Below are positions 1 through 9,946 of a stretch of DNA of 64,000 nt, piece by piece. The stretch is from positions 372,001 through 436,000 of the forward strand of contig MU839079.1 of assembly GCA_030685235.1 (NCBI GenBank), written 5' to 3'. The stretch's first letter is position 1; each line of letters starts with the position of its first letter. The DNA is from Copromyces sp. CBS 386.78. Its lineage: Eukaryota; Ascomycota; Sordariomycetes; Sordariales; Sordariaceae. The translations under genes and the position numbers were made by a program. A model generated the notes under the pieces. The model searched no databases. It was not told where the DNA came from and worked only from the letters and a program-made list of their open reading frames with translations.

Positions 1-1033
1 ATGGCAATAAGAAGAAGACCTGGGAGAGTATCGAGACGCAAATCAAGATTGCTCTTATTGATGACGGCGTGGATATTGCGCGACTGAGCCCAGGTACCGC
101 CAGGTTGGAGGGTGGGCGGACGTTTTGCTCAAGGGATGAGACCAAGCACATGTACCATCCATATTACGCATCCGCCACCGGACATGGAACTCTCATGGCG
201 CAAAGCATCCATGAGATCTGTCCATCGGCTCGATTATTTGTTCTGAGGCTAGAAGATCACCGTTCAGTCGACGGACATGCTCGGCAAATGACTGCCAAAA
301 GCGCCGCTAAGGTATGCCTACTCAACTTCTTCGTCGTGTTGTGGGGTTTGAGTCCAAAACTATTACCGAACAAATGCTAACTTGTGAACAATGACAGGCG
401 ATCCACGCAGCCATCGAAAGAGACGTCCACATCATCTCAATGTCCTGGACCATCGATGTCAAGGATAGTGACCCCAGCGGCAGCGCCCTAGATAGAGCGG
501 TAAAGGCGGCTGCTGAGAAAGGCATCCTCATGTTCTGTTCCGCCAGTGATAAGGGGGCAAATGCTCAGTACACCTACCCAGCCAAGGCCACAACCAACAT
601 CTTCAAGATTGGTGCTGCCAAAGACTCGGGCGCTGTGGACGAATGGGTAGGGGACCAGAGCCTCATTGACTTCACCTTTCCTGGGAACAAGGTGGATTTG
701 GAAGGCAACCAGGTATCCGGATCATCTGTCGCCACAGCTTATGCTGCTGGCTTGGCTGCTCTCATCCTGTACTGCGTTCAGGTGCGACTTTATCTGACAG
801 ACGATGATGAAGAGAAGAAGACGAAGGTCAGAGAGCAGTTCGAGGCATTGAGGAAGCACGACAAAATGTTTGAGACACTCAAGCACACGATCGGCACTAC
901 TGAAGGGAGTGGTTACAAGTTCGTTCAGGTGCGGGCCATATTTGGAGATGCTCGCAACAAGCAGGACAAGAACCCTGACAGATTGCTGGAAGTGATTGCA
1001 AGAACTGGAGAGAAACTTTGCGCGCGGGTGTGA
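1..1033 (+). CDS. Subtilisin-like serine protease (peptidase S8), 5' end outside window
   Basis: Serine endopeptidase of the S8 (subtilase) family. The frame is open from base 3; exons are <3..311 and 398..1033, with an 86-bp intron (GTATGC donor, GCTAAC branch, ACAG acceptor) that restores one frame. The triad can be read in order: Asp in the motif IDDGVD (codon at 60), His in GHGTLMA (codon at 183) and Ser in SGSSVATAYAAGLAAL (codon at 725). The Ser motif has GSS where most subtilases have GTS. The visible part is a catalytic domain plus about 85 C-terminal residues with no recognised domain. The short Asp-His spacing and the lack of a visible signal or propeptide suggest that the S8 domain is the C-terminal module of a larger intracellular protein, a common fungal arrangement, but the N-terminus lies outside the window. 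The family call is firm; substrate and localisation are unknown. Confidence 0.85.
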
Positions 1034-1817
1034 AGGAGAGATATTGATGGTCACCTTTCATGTTCGTCTCATCATGTTCCATACCTTGATCTTCATAGGC
1101 AAGAATACTCACCTGAAGCTTGGACACACTACGGCGCAAAGCAAGCTACAATCATGATTCATGACCAAAAAACCATGTCAACAATTCCCTATATCGCAAA
1201 CACTGACATGTGAATCAAGCTTTGGATGCGTCCCAGGTCAAGTACCCTATTGATTGAGATACAAGCCATCTTCTCCCCTCACAGATAAACCACGAGCTTG
1301 TGTCAATTCCTATCCACACTAATCGTTGCATCCAAGCTCATCTATAACATGTCGTCAATGGCCACCAACGTACATCCAACTCACACATCTTGACAATTTC
1401 TCTGTAAAAGAAATACACCTTTCAGCGTTCTTCAGCCATTCCAGCCAACCACCCACTCTTCGTGGCAACCATCACACTCCATATCGCCCGCCCCTTTGCC
1501 TCTGACTCCACAACCCAAACACACCTGCCATGAAAACACACATGATCAGCTGCGTAACCAGTAACAAGCACCTGGAGCTCGCTGACTACGCAGGCTTGCC
1601 GCAGAAGAGCACCGGGATTGGGATACAAATACCCGTCATGACAAAGTTAAGTATCTGGGGGCGAGCATAGGTAGGTGTCACCGTGTTGTTCACCGTTTCC
1701 TAACACTCTCATCACCATAGAAGCACAGCATAAGGTATCTTTCCTAGACTGTACATTACCGCGGTCAGGTTGGTACCTACCTAGCATCAAGAGTGTTGTC
1801 CACCAAAGGTTGAGCAG
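1034..1817. other. Intergenic, no gene seen
   Basis: About 0.8 kb between the protease stop and the next ATG. Only short, unrelated ORFs occur here and none has a recognisable domain or splice-linked partner. It probably holds the protease 3' UTR. Confidence 0.5.
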
Positions 1818-2393
1818 ATGAAGCAGGTCCTCTTTCCTCACATGGCATGCGTCTTCAACGCGCCTTCAATTTTAATTGAGGAGGAGGCCGAACCGAGCAG
1901 AGAAAAAAAAGAAAAAAAACAGGAACGACCAGCGGGTTCCACCATGCTGACGGAGTCTTCCTTCCAAGTCCTCCTTCCCCACATGACATCCCTCCTCAAC
2001 GCGCCTTCCATTGTAATAGAGGAGAAGGCCGAACCGAGCAGTGGAAAGAAGAAGAAAAGACAGAAAGGGCCGGGCAGCGGGCTACTCTCCTTCGTCACAC
2101 GATACATATCCTCAATGCGCCTTCCTCGTCATCGAAGAAGGAGGCGGCACCTACCAAAGCCCAAAAAAATTAAAAAGTTAAAAAGGATAAAAAGAAAGAA
2201 AAAAAAAAAAAAAGGAAAAAGACATACAACACCAGGTTATTCGCCAGCCGTCGCCGATCCGACTACTAGTCTGGCGGTCACCGCCTTATCTAGGGGAAAG
2301 CGGACGGGATCCCGAGTTTTTGGCCTGGTGCCTATAGTCGTATGTGTAATGTTGCTGATTGTTTGCTGTCGACTGTGGAGGAGGGGATGGTAA
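1818..2393 (+). CDS. Hypothetical Lys/Arg-rich ORF with internal repeats and a C-terminal hydrophobic segment
   Basis: A 191-codon ORF that I do not recognise. Residues about 4-35 and 51-82 are two copies of one module (PHMxxxxNAPSIxIEExAEPS followed by a Lys-rich stretch). A third DNA copy follows but is read in another frame, giving an Arg-rich stretch instead. Residues about 115-135 are almost all Lys/Arg. A hydrophobic segment (LVPIVVCVMLLIVCC) close to the C-terminus could span a membrane. The ORF begins with an ATG, but the low complexity and the frame change in copy 3 make it possible that this is a decaying tandem repeat and not a gene. Transcript evidence would decide. Confidence 0.25.
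   Translation: MKQVLFPHMACVFNAPSILIEEEAEPSREKKEKKQERPAGSTMLTESSFQVLLPHMTSLLNAPSIVIEEKAEPSSGKKKKRQKGPGSGLLSFVTRYISSMRLPRHRRRRRHLPKPKKIKKLKRIKRKKKKKKGKRHTTPGYSPAVADPTTSLAVTALSRGKRTGSRVFGLVPIVVCVMLLIVCCRLWRRGW
1825..2150 (+). repeat. Degenerate tandem repeat, three copies
   Basis: Three diverged direct copies begin near 1829, 1970 and 2086 (periods about 141 and 116 bp). Each has a CCTCxTTCCxCACA-like start, then CTCAAxGCGCCTTCC, then a purine-rich GAGGAGGAGGCCGAACC-like stretch. The third copy has lost the frame shared by the first two. A and G homopolymer tracts grow toward the 3' end. Confidence 0.6.
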
Positions 2394-3068
2394 GGTTAGT
2401 TATATACCCAAACTGTCTATCTCCTTCAATACAGCATCGACAAGCAAAACGAAACATTACCAAACGTCAATAAGAAAAAAACAAGACAAGCTTCGAAATC
2501 CTCTTATCAACCATTATCTAGGTCAATTAGTGACTCACCACGCGCTCGCCTAGCTTATTCATAGTTTTGGCCTCGGATGTACGATGACAGAAACGCCTGC
2601 AGGCCGACATTTTGGTGCATCAAATTGGGTCATGATAGCCCCTCGCCAGGCTTTTGACTGCATGACAAGATGAAATGGAGAATCACGAAGGCAACTTGCA
2701 TCGAGAAGTGTCGACGTACAAAATAGAAGACACCCAGATGATGTGGCTATTATCGGCTTGCATGTTTACGTGCATCCTCCTCCAGCTGTTGCCGAGCCAC
2801 TCCGGCTGTTCTCGAGACGTCCCGAACACTCGACACCAGAACATCAATATTGATTCTGTATCGCAATGATTATTTCGATCTTTGACTTCACCACCACGAT
2901 CATCCGTTTGCTTCGAGCCCTTAGCGTCAAACATCGTTCTTGGATCTGTAAGTGCCCGCCGCCTTCCGAATAGTCGCAAACACCAGCCAAGAAAACTGAC
3001 CAACAGGAAAACGGGAACGCACCACCAAAATATCACATAGCGTCCTTCTCCTCGCGTTTGCGCCAACT
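2394..3068 (+). other. Intergenic and 5' UTR with a probable leader intron (2948-3006)
   Basis: No gene. A good spliceosomal intron lies just upstream of the 3069 ATG: donor GTAAGT at 2948, CTGAC branch-like site near 2995 and CAACAG acceptor ending at 3006 (59 bp). It would be a 5' UTR intron of the downstream gene. Confidence 0.45.
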
Positions 3069-6000
3069 ATGGCCTCTCTCCCAGTTTCCAAAAGCGGCAG
3101 TGGTAGCGGTAGCGGCGGTAGCGGTAGCGGTGCCAACGGCGATAAACGTCTCCTAGTCAATAACAACAACAATAAAAACAATGACCATGGCTTGCAACCA
3201 CCGCGTGGTCTGGGCCTATCCGATCCGCCCATCTCACCAGCTGTGACAACCGGGACAGCCTCGTCCGGGAACTTTACGGACATGCACATGCGACAGCTCA
3301 TCAGACCGAAAAAGTTCCGAACACTCTCGAACGCCTCGAGCATCCTCAGCGACATCTTCAACCATCCCGACGCCAATGAGGACGAGCTAAAGAACAAGAT
3401 CAAGGAGGCAAACGACCGCGATCGTGAAGCCCTTTACAAGATGAATGAGTCTCTCCGGAGCACGCCGCCCCCTCCTCCTGCCAAGCCTTTGCCTAGCACC
3501 CAAAGCGGTCAAAGAGGCAGTGTCGACGAAGAGAAGAAACATCGCAGTGGTCTTTGGGGATTGTTCAAGAGGAAGTCCTTCAAAGCAGCAAAAAAAAGGA
3601 TCAAGTCAGCTCCGCCTCAGATCGTGGTTCCGGAACCTCCAGCCGCAGGTGGAGCCACTACAACCACTCATACCACAGAGGACGGCCATCGGCAAACTGT
3701 TATTTCCATTCCTGCGCAGCCCACGTTCAACTTGGGACCAGTCCCTAGGTCGCCTGGTTTCGGATTGTCACCAAAATCCCCCATCACTGGAACTCCCATC
3801 AGACCGCCGAGGCCTAGCATCGGTCTAGAGACTCTGATAGAGCACCAGGAAACAAACGAGCGACATAGCCAGGTCCCGGCCAGCGCACCTGTCATACCCC
3901 CAATCAACGACGGGCTGAACATCTCGCCTCTACTTCCCACGGAGGACTTCAGCCATCTCCAACGGGTTTCCGGATTCACAGTCCCGCCGGCCGAGTCACC
4001 GCCAGAGCTTCCTCAGGCTCAGGAGGCTTCGGTTGGTGTGGATGACGGGCTTGATGTTTCAAGTTCATCCAAGAGAATATCCTGTCAAGACCATACTTTA
4101 CCAGAGTTTGTCTCACCGGCCAGTCCTCTCCATTTGAGCGTGTGCCTGTCGACGGCCCAGTCAAGCCGTGATCGTCGGTCGAACATGAGTTCGGGGTTTA
4201 AGCTCCCAGACATAGACCATACCGAAGAACGTTTGGATAGAGAAGTAGACGGGGGTGAGACTTTAGCAGAAGTCTCCGAGCCATCGTCGTCGAACTCCTC
4301 TCATCACAGGCTGGATACAGCAGCTGGTGGGAGAGACCGTATCGGATCAGCGGATGTAAGCTCACTGTCGTCGGTGGCTAGTTCTTCTGACCAACAACGC
4401 CCAGCGTTAGCGAGCACAAAGTTGAGACGGCAACGAAGTCTCTACTCCAATCCAAGCTTCACCAAAAGAAGAGTGGAGCTCGAGCGGACTGATGCTCTCG
4501 GGGGCGAGAGTGTCAAGACAAATGGGAATCAGTCGACAGCATTCTACACTCCGCCTGATTTGCCCTCGGGGTATGCGACTGAGCCTGATACTAAAGCACT
4601 GAGCTCGGCGCTCGAAAAGGTCAAAGCTGTGCAGCTACCACCGCTGCGATTTACCCCGGTCATGACTGTAGCTGATCTTAAGCCGTTGTCATGCAAGAGC
4701 AGCGGCAATTTGAGGCCGGTACAATCAGAGGAGACAAAGCGACAAGATGGTGAACCTGAACAGTCGTCAGATGGTGCCCTGAGAAACAGTGATAGCTCAT
4801 CCGAGCCGCTATCTGGAGTCCCATCGACGGATTCCTTCCAGACATCCATTTCCATTGCCAACTCGTCAACTCCACAAGCGACTCCCCTCTCCGCTCCTTC
4901 CAACAATCTGACCAAGCCCCTCCAGCTAAGAAGGACCAACGGAATCATCTGTCCGCCCTTACGGATCTCATCCTCCTCCTCCTCCTCCTTCTCCGACAAT
5001 CCGAGTCGTTATAGCAGAAATGGCAACCACCGCTCCGGCTCTCACATCGATTTCCTACAACAATGCGAAGAGTTCCGCCACTCCAAAGAAAAAGAGCTCG
5101 ACACCCTCCGCGACCGACTTCGCCAGCTGGAGAACAGAAACAGTTGGTTGCTGACCGCCGTGACGAAGCAGCTTCCTGATGGGTACTACCCACCGCAAGC
5201 GTATCAAGACGCCGATGACGACTACAATGCTTCGGAAGAGGAGGAGAAGGGTCGTCCACACTCGCGAAGCACCGTCTCCAGCAGCCCAATCCTCTCCGGT
5301 TTTCGAGTGCCGACTGTTTCCCCGCGGGACCAGAACTCGAACAGAAATGGAAACGGAAACGACGATGACGGCGACATACTAACCCCGCGAGGAAGGCATT
5401 TTAACCTTGCAGACCCCAGACCTACACGTTACGACGAACATCAAAACAACATAAGCAGCAGCCGAGCCTCCGCCAGCGATCGCTGGTCAATGACATCTCA
5501 ACACACCTTCGGCAGCACCACCGTCGATGACAGCGCAGCCGGCACCGGCACCGGCATGAGGTTCAGCAGCAGTAGTAACCTGACGACTGGATTCCGACTA
5601 ACACCGCCCGTGCAGCACACGCAACATCCCCGGTATAACCCGAGTCCTGTTGTCACTAGTTCTAATAATTCCGGCAGCTGCAGTGGCAGTGGTGATAGCA
5701 GTGGTAACAGCAGGAACGCCTCCTTGTCCGCTGTTCGAAGACCGACACCGGCACCGACACCGATCTCGATACCGCAAGCGAAGCCGACACTGGTTACTCG
5801 ATCTTATACAACCTGTAGCACGACCGACATTCCTGTATTTTCGAGAGGGAGTGTTGGCAGTGGTCGTGGGCAGTCGTTTGCTTCGACTACGACGACAACA
5901 ACGATGGGGACGGTAACGGGTTACGATGATACAAATATGGCTCGTGACGGATCGACAAACAGGCATCTAGCCATTCAGACACGTCCTACCCTCTCCCCCA

Positions 6001-7505
6001 ACGCTCGTCGCGAACGAAGTCTCCCCCGCGACCCTCGACTTGCTTCGTTTTCGTCACGTTCTCGGTCGAGAGATGGCTATAAGCTGCACATGTATCACGG
6101 AAACCGAAGTCACGATGGCTACATTAACGGGTTTGTCGATTCCAGTTCAAGTAACGGGTCTGACGATAACAACCAGTACAAGAATGTTGCCAATAACGGC
6201 AACGGAAGCAGAAACACAAGCATCACCCGATCCCCCGCCCCCCTCCCTCCCTCCCTAACCTACAAGGGCCTTTCCGACACTGCAGCGCAGCGCAGAGAGG
6301 AGAGGGAATACAGGAAGAAGCAAGAAGAAATTATGCGTCAGTTGGCTAGTGGCTCTCGCGGCCAGCAGTTGAATACTCTACGCTCTTCCTCTTCTTCAGC
6401 ATCTCTAGGTGTGGTACGACAGCAGCAAGGACAGTTAGCGGGCGCTGCTTCTGCGTCCACTTCAGCGAGGTCGACGGCGTTGTATAACGGGTATTCATCT
6501 GGTTCTGGGTATGAAAGTGATCAGGGATACGGGGGAAATAATGGAATCAACGGGAACACAAGCTACCACGACGGACGGGACCCGTTAACTAGGCTTCGGG
6601 ACTTGAGGGAGAATGTGGGCAGGGCGATTAGTGGGATTGGAATTGGACTGGCGGTTACCACCGGTGATGATAGTGGGTGTGTTTATGATGGGTATGGTGA
6701 TACTTATCATGAGCAGAGTGATGCTGGTTATGATGGTTACGGACAACATGGATATGGTGGCTATGGCAGCAACGAAGGTGGTGGTTATGGGATAGCTGCT
6801 GGTCATGGATTCGGACGGGAGCGTGAAGATGGTGAAGACCGGAGAGAAGGGGAAGGTCAAGAAGGAAAAGAAGGAGAGGCAGATGGAGAATACAGACTAT
6901 CCAGCTCCTTCCACCTCCCCAGGCACCATCTCCAAAACCGAGACCAACGCAACAACTCCCCGCTACCTTTCTCCATGCCGTCGTGGCCATCACTGCCATC
7001 GCTTTCATCACTACCCTCGTTGGCTGGTCCAAGTCACTCAAGCCTGGAAACAGAGGAGTGGTTTCCTTCGCTTTATCGAACTCATACGCAACAGACACAA
7101 ACGGAGAATGACAGGCGCGACTCTCCCAACGACCAACCAAGGGCTAACAGCAACAGCACGACGAACAACACAAGCAACAGACGCACCATCAGGAGGAAAA
7201 CGACAATCGCCGCAATGAACGGTAACAAACCCAGCACAAGTAGCAACGGAAACGGAAACAGAAACGAATGGGATACCCTCGAGCCGTTGATGCGCGAGTT
7301 GATCGGGAACAAACCCAACTCGAACGGAGCCAGTGGAAGTGGTGCAAGTAGTGCAAACGGTGCAAGTGGTGTTGACGACCAGCATAGAATCAACTACAAC
7401 GGAGCACCTACGCCACTGGTGGATAAAGTTTTTGGATTAGCTCCGATGGACGAGGAGGATCTTGCAGAGGAGGCTTTGGAGGATTCGGTTAATCTTTTGC
7501 AGTGA
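3069..7505 (+). CDS. Large intrinsically disordered protein of unknown function (1478 aa)
   Basis: Single uninterrupted exon from ATG 3069 (context AACTATGG) to TGA. I do not recognise the family. The N-terminus is a Ser-Gly repeat (about residues 10-25). Residues about 70-130 look helical and charged (SILSDIFNHPDANEDEL), followed by a basic patch (WGLFKRKSFKAAKKR). Most of the rest is Ser/Thr/Asn/Pro-rich and disordered, with Asn-Gly and Ser homopolymeric runs. One clear coiled coil occurs at about residues 660-700 (heptads through FLQQCEEF and LRDRLRQLENRNSWL). Residues about 1180-1260 are Gly/Tyr-rich with Asp/Glu, reminiscent of prion-like or phase-separating segments. The acidic C-terminus is MDEEDLAEEALEDSVNLLQ. 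Maintenance of one frame over 4.4 kb, the ATG context and the leader intron make it a real gene; a scaffold or regulatory role is only a guess. Confidence 0.8.
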   Translation: MASLPVSKSGSGSGSGGSGSGANGDKRLLVNNNNNKNNDHGLQPPRGLGLSDPPISPAVTTGTASSGNFTDMHMRQLIRPKKFRTLSNASSILSDIFNHPDANEDELKNKIKEANDRDREALYKMNESLRSTPPPPPAKPLPSTQSGQRGSVDEEKKHRSGLWGLFKRKSFKAAKKRIKSAPPQIVVPEPPAAGGATTTTHTTEDGHRQTVISIPAQPTFNLGPVPRSPGFGLSPKSPITGTPIRPPRPSIGLETLIEHQETNERHSQVPASAPVIPPINDGLNISPLLPTEDFSHLQRVSGFTVPPAESPPELPQAQEASVGVDDGLDVSSSSKRISCQDHTLPEFVSPASPLHLSVCLSTAQSSRDRRSNMSSGFKLPDIDHTEERLDREVDGGETLAEVSEPSSSNSSHHRLDTAAGGRDRIGSADVSSLSSVASSSDQQRPALASTKLRRQRSLYSNPSFTKRRVELERTDALGGESVKTNGNQSTAFYTPPDLPSGYATEPDTKALSSALEKVKAVQLPPLRFTPVMTVADLKPLSCKSSGNLRPVQSEETKRQDGEPEQSSDGALRNSDSSSEPLSGVPSTDSFQTSISIANSSTPQATPLSAPSNNLTKPLQLRRTNGIICPPLRISSSSSSSFSDNPSRYSRNGNHRSGSHIDFLQQCEEFRHSKEKELDTLRDRLRQLENRNSWLLTAVTKQLPDGYYPPQAYQDADDDYNASEEEEKGRPHSRSTVSSSPILSGFRVPTVSPRDQNSNRNGNGNDDDGDILTPRGRHFNLADPRPTRYDEHQNNISSSRASASDRWSMTSQHTFGSTTVDDSAAGTGTGMRFSSSSNLTTGFRLTPPVQHTQHPRYNPSPVVTSSNNSGSCSGSGDSSGNSRNASLSAVRRPTPAPTPISIPQAKPTLVTRSYTTCSTTDIPVFSRGSVGSGRGQSFASTTTTTTMGTVTGYDDTNMARDGSTNRHLAIQTRPTLSPNARRERSLPRDPRLASFSSRSRSRDGYKLHMYHGNRSHDGYINGFVDSSSSNGSDDNNQYKNVANNGNGSRNTSITRSPAPLPPSLTYKGLSDTAAQRREEREYRKKQEEIMRQLASGSRGQQLNTLRSSSSSASLGVVRQQQGQLAGAASASTSARSTALYNGYSSGSGYESDQGYGGNNGINGNTSYHDGRDPLTRLRDLRENVGRAISGIGIGLAVTTGDDSGCVYDGYGDTYHEQSDAGYDGYGQHGYGGYGSNEGGGYGIAAGHGFGREREDGEDRREGEGQEGKEGEADGEYRLSSSFHLPRHHLQNRDQRNNSPLPFSMPSWPSLPSLSSLPSLAGPSHSSLETEEWFPSLYRTHTQQTQTENDRRDSPNDQPRANSNSTTNNTSNRRTIRRKTTIAAMNGNKPSTSSNGNGNRNEWDTLEPLMRELIGNKPNSNGASGSGASSANGASGVDDQHRINYNGAPTPLVDKVFGLAPMDEEDLAEEALEDSVNLLQ

Positions 7506-8273
7506 GCATGTGAGCACATGAATGGATGGTAGAAAGGTGTTGGGAAAGGGGAGGATATGGTTGGATACATATGATGTTAGATGCTTGGATGCTTGGATAG
7601 AATACCTGATGAGTGAGGTGATGGAGCATAACGAAGTGATGGTTACATATGAAGGAATGAAAGACGATAGATACCTACTCGATGGTTTTTTGATTCGAAT
7701 GATCGTTCACTCTTACCTCAAATCGAAGAAGGCAGGAGTGCAGGGAAATCCAGATCTACCCTCAGATCTCTATTTTGTCTTGGCATCCCTGAATCGCACA
7801 TGGTCCCTCCAATGAATACGAAATTTCCTGGGACCCTGGCGACGGCAAGAGCCGCATCCGTGTTTGTGACGTCGATCAATGACAGTGACTTACATTACTC
7901 GATTGGCAATGCACTAACGAGAACGTCAACAGACGGCCATATGTCTTTGGTAGTATTGAGTGCGATTGGAGTGAGCGATTGGAGTGTCGAAGAAGATGGG
8001 TTGATGGGTGAGGGATGGGCGAGGACTTCGTTGATGATGACATTACTTGGTAGTCATCGGTTGGGAAGACCATTGGGATCCTGTTTCGATATGAGAAGAC
8101 CGACCTCGTCAACTTCACTGTTTACTTCCTCTCCTGCACAATTCCCAGGACAACAACTTGACCCATTAGGCCCTCACCAAGCAACCCGTCCTCGCCTTCA
8201 ACCATCTCAGTAACCTAACTACCACCCCATCACCCTCGAATTAACCCCCTCCCACCCTCAGCAACACTCAAAA
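7506..8273. other. Intergenic and UTR, no gene seen
   Basis: A 0.77-kb gap between two plus-strand genes. Two short overlapping ORFs lack any family signature. It should contain the 3' UTR of the 3069 gene and the promoter of the dehydrogenase. Confidence 0.5.
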
Positions 8274-9536
8274 ATGTCCAAACCCTGGATCCTCCTCTGC
8301 CCCTCCTCCCGCGGCATAGGCCACGCCCTAGCCCGCCACCTTCTTCGAACCACCAACCTCCCCATCTTGGCCACCACCCGCGCCCGCGACCCGGAAGAGA
8401 CCAAAGCTGCTTTGCTGAAGGACTTGTTTCCTTATCCTCAACAACAATCTTCCCCGCTTACTTCTGATTCCTCTTCCGCTTCCTCAGCTTCCGATCGGGA
8501 ACGGGCCTCGGCTGCGGCCTCGGCCACAGGCCCGGGGGTAGCAGCCTCCAGCAAATTCAGCGATTCTTCGTCTAGCGACACCTATCCTTATCCGTCTCCG
8601 GCGGAGTTTGGGAGTACTTCTTCTGCTGCTGCTGCTGAGTCGGGGATTGGAAGTGCGACTTCTGGGACACCGGATTCTTCGACTCGGCGATTTTCCGGCC
8701 AATCATCTTCTTCCTCAGGAACATCCAGATCGGAATCATCCCTTTCTGACCCCCGTAATTCCTCCTCATCCTCCCAAAACCACCAATCCCAGTCCCAAGA
8801 CCTCAACAATGAAGCCTTCTCCTCCCGCCTCCACCTCGTCCCCCTAGACGTCTGCCACGAATCCTCCATCCTCTCCGCGGCCCAGCTCGCCTCCTCCCTT
8901 TTCCCGCCCTCCACTCACCACCTGCACCTCGCCTTCGCCCTACCCGGTATTCTCCACCCCGAAAAGTCTCCTCAGCAAGTCGACTACGACCTAGCCCTCG
9001 ACACCTACCGGGTCAACTGCCTAGGCCCATTAATGCTAATGAAGCATTTCGGCGGGTTCCTGCCGAGACGAAGGACGGAGATGGATTTATCTTGGCATCC
9101 TGGTGGTCTTTCTTCTTCTTCAGGCTTTAATGAGGAGCTTGCAAGCCATAAGCAGCAGCAGCAGCAACAAAGAATAAAAATGCGCCTCCCGCCGCACGCA
9201 ACATGGATCAACATGTCGGCGCGCGTCGGGTCCGTGTCGGACAACAAATCGGGCGGGTGGTATAGCTACCGCTCGTCCAAGGCTGCTGTGAACAGCTTGA
9301 CCAAGAGCTTTGATCATCAGCTGCAGTCAAGGAGTGGGAAGAAGGCCATGTGCGTGGCGTATCATCCGGGCACGGTCAAGACGGACTTGTCGAGGGCGTT
9401 TTGGGGCAGCGTGGCGAATGATAAGATTTGGGGGCCGGAGGAGGCGGCGGGGAAGATGGCGGGGGTTATTGAGAAGTTAGGGGAGCAGCAGAGGGGGAGG
9501 ATTTGGGATTGGAAGGGGGAGGAGATTTTGCCTTGA
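8274..9536 (+). CDS. Short-chain dehydrogenase/reductase (SDR) with a Ser-rich insert
   Basis: A 420-aa NAD(P)-dependent oxidoreductase of the classical SDR, C-factor-like type, with a Rossmann fold. Residues 9-17 (CPSSRGIGH) are the nucleotide-binding turn, with SxxRGIG in place of TGxxxGIG. The catalytic residues are visible: Ser315 in NMSARVGSVS, then Tyr332 and Lys336 in YRSSKAAVNS, followed by YHPGTVKTDLS, the typical SDR strand and PG motif. Between the first beta-alpha unit and the second half sits an insert of about 130 residues (roughly 55-185), Ser/Ala/Gln-rich and presumably disordered, plus a short Gln run near residue 295. The usual SDR is about 250 aa and the insert accounts for most of the excess. 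The ATG lies in a good AAAAATGTCC context after a pyrimidine-rich leader. The substrate cannot be inferred. It converges on CHS5. Confidence 0.9.
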   Translation: MSKPWILLCPSSRGIGHALARHLLRTTNLPILATTRARDPEETKAALLKDLFPYPQQQSSPLTSDSSSASSASDRERASAAASATGPGVAASSKFSDSSSSDTYPYPSPAEFGSTSSAAAAESGIGSATSGTPDSSTRRFSGQSSSSSGTSRSESSLSDPRNSSSSSQNHQSQSQDLNNEAFSSRLHLVPLDVCHESSILSAAQLASSLFPPSTHHLHLAFALPGILHPEKSPQQVDYDLALDTYRVNCLGPLMLMKHFGGFLPRRRTEMDLSWHPGGLSSSSGFNEELASHKQQQQQQRIKMRLPPHATWINMSARVGSVSDNKSGGWYSYRSSKAAVNSLTKSFDHQLQSRSGKKAMCVAYHPGTVKTDLSRAFWGSVANDKIWGPEEAAGKMAGVIEKLGEQQRGRIWDWKGEEILP

Positions 9537-9946
9537 GTGGCAGGAGGAGATATGAGGTGGAGACAAGTTTTGAAAGTTCTTCGGGAATGGGCCGATTTGG
9601 TGGATGTTGTGAAAAAAAAAAAATATCTCAAGCGCATGCATGGTTGGAAGAGAGGATTCGTGCTATAGCAAGACAGAAACTGCCAACAAGAAAATGACTA
9701 CGGAAATGTGTTAGCATCGGAACTACATTTTAGGATGGAGTAAAGTGTATTAACTGTATCAATCGTAATCCCATCATCAAAGTTCTATCCTCCGCCATGA
9801 AGTAGACTAACCCAGCCAGACCTGCGCCTCCTTTCACTAAGCCGTGACAACCCTCGCATAGACTGCAATATTAATCGTACATGGGCGTTTCTAACCCTCT
9901 GTCCGTTGTTTTCTGCTCTTCTCTGTTCGTTTTAACCATTCAGCTG
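9537..9946. other. Convergent 3' intergenic spacer
   Basis: A 410-bp space between the stops of two converging genes, with no gene. It should hold both 3' UTRs and polyadenylation signals. Confidence 0.5.
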
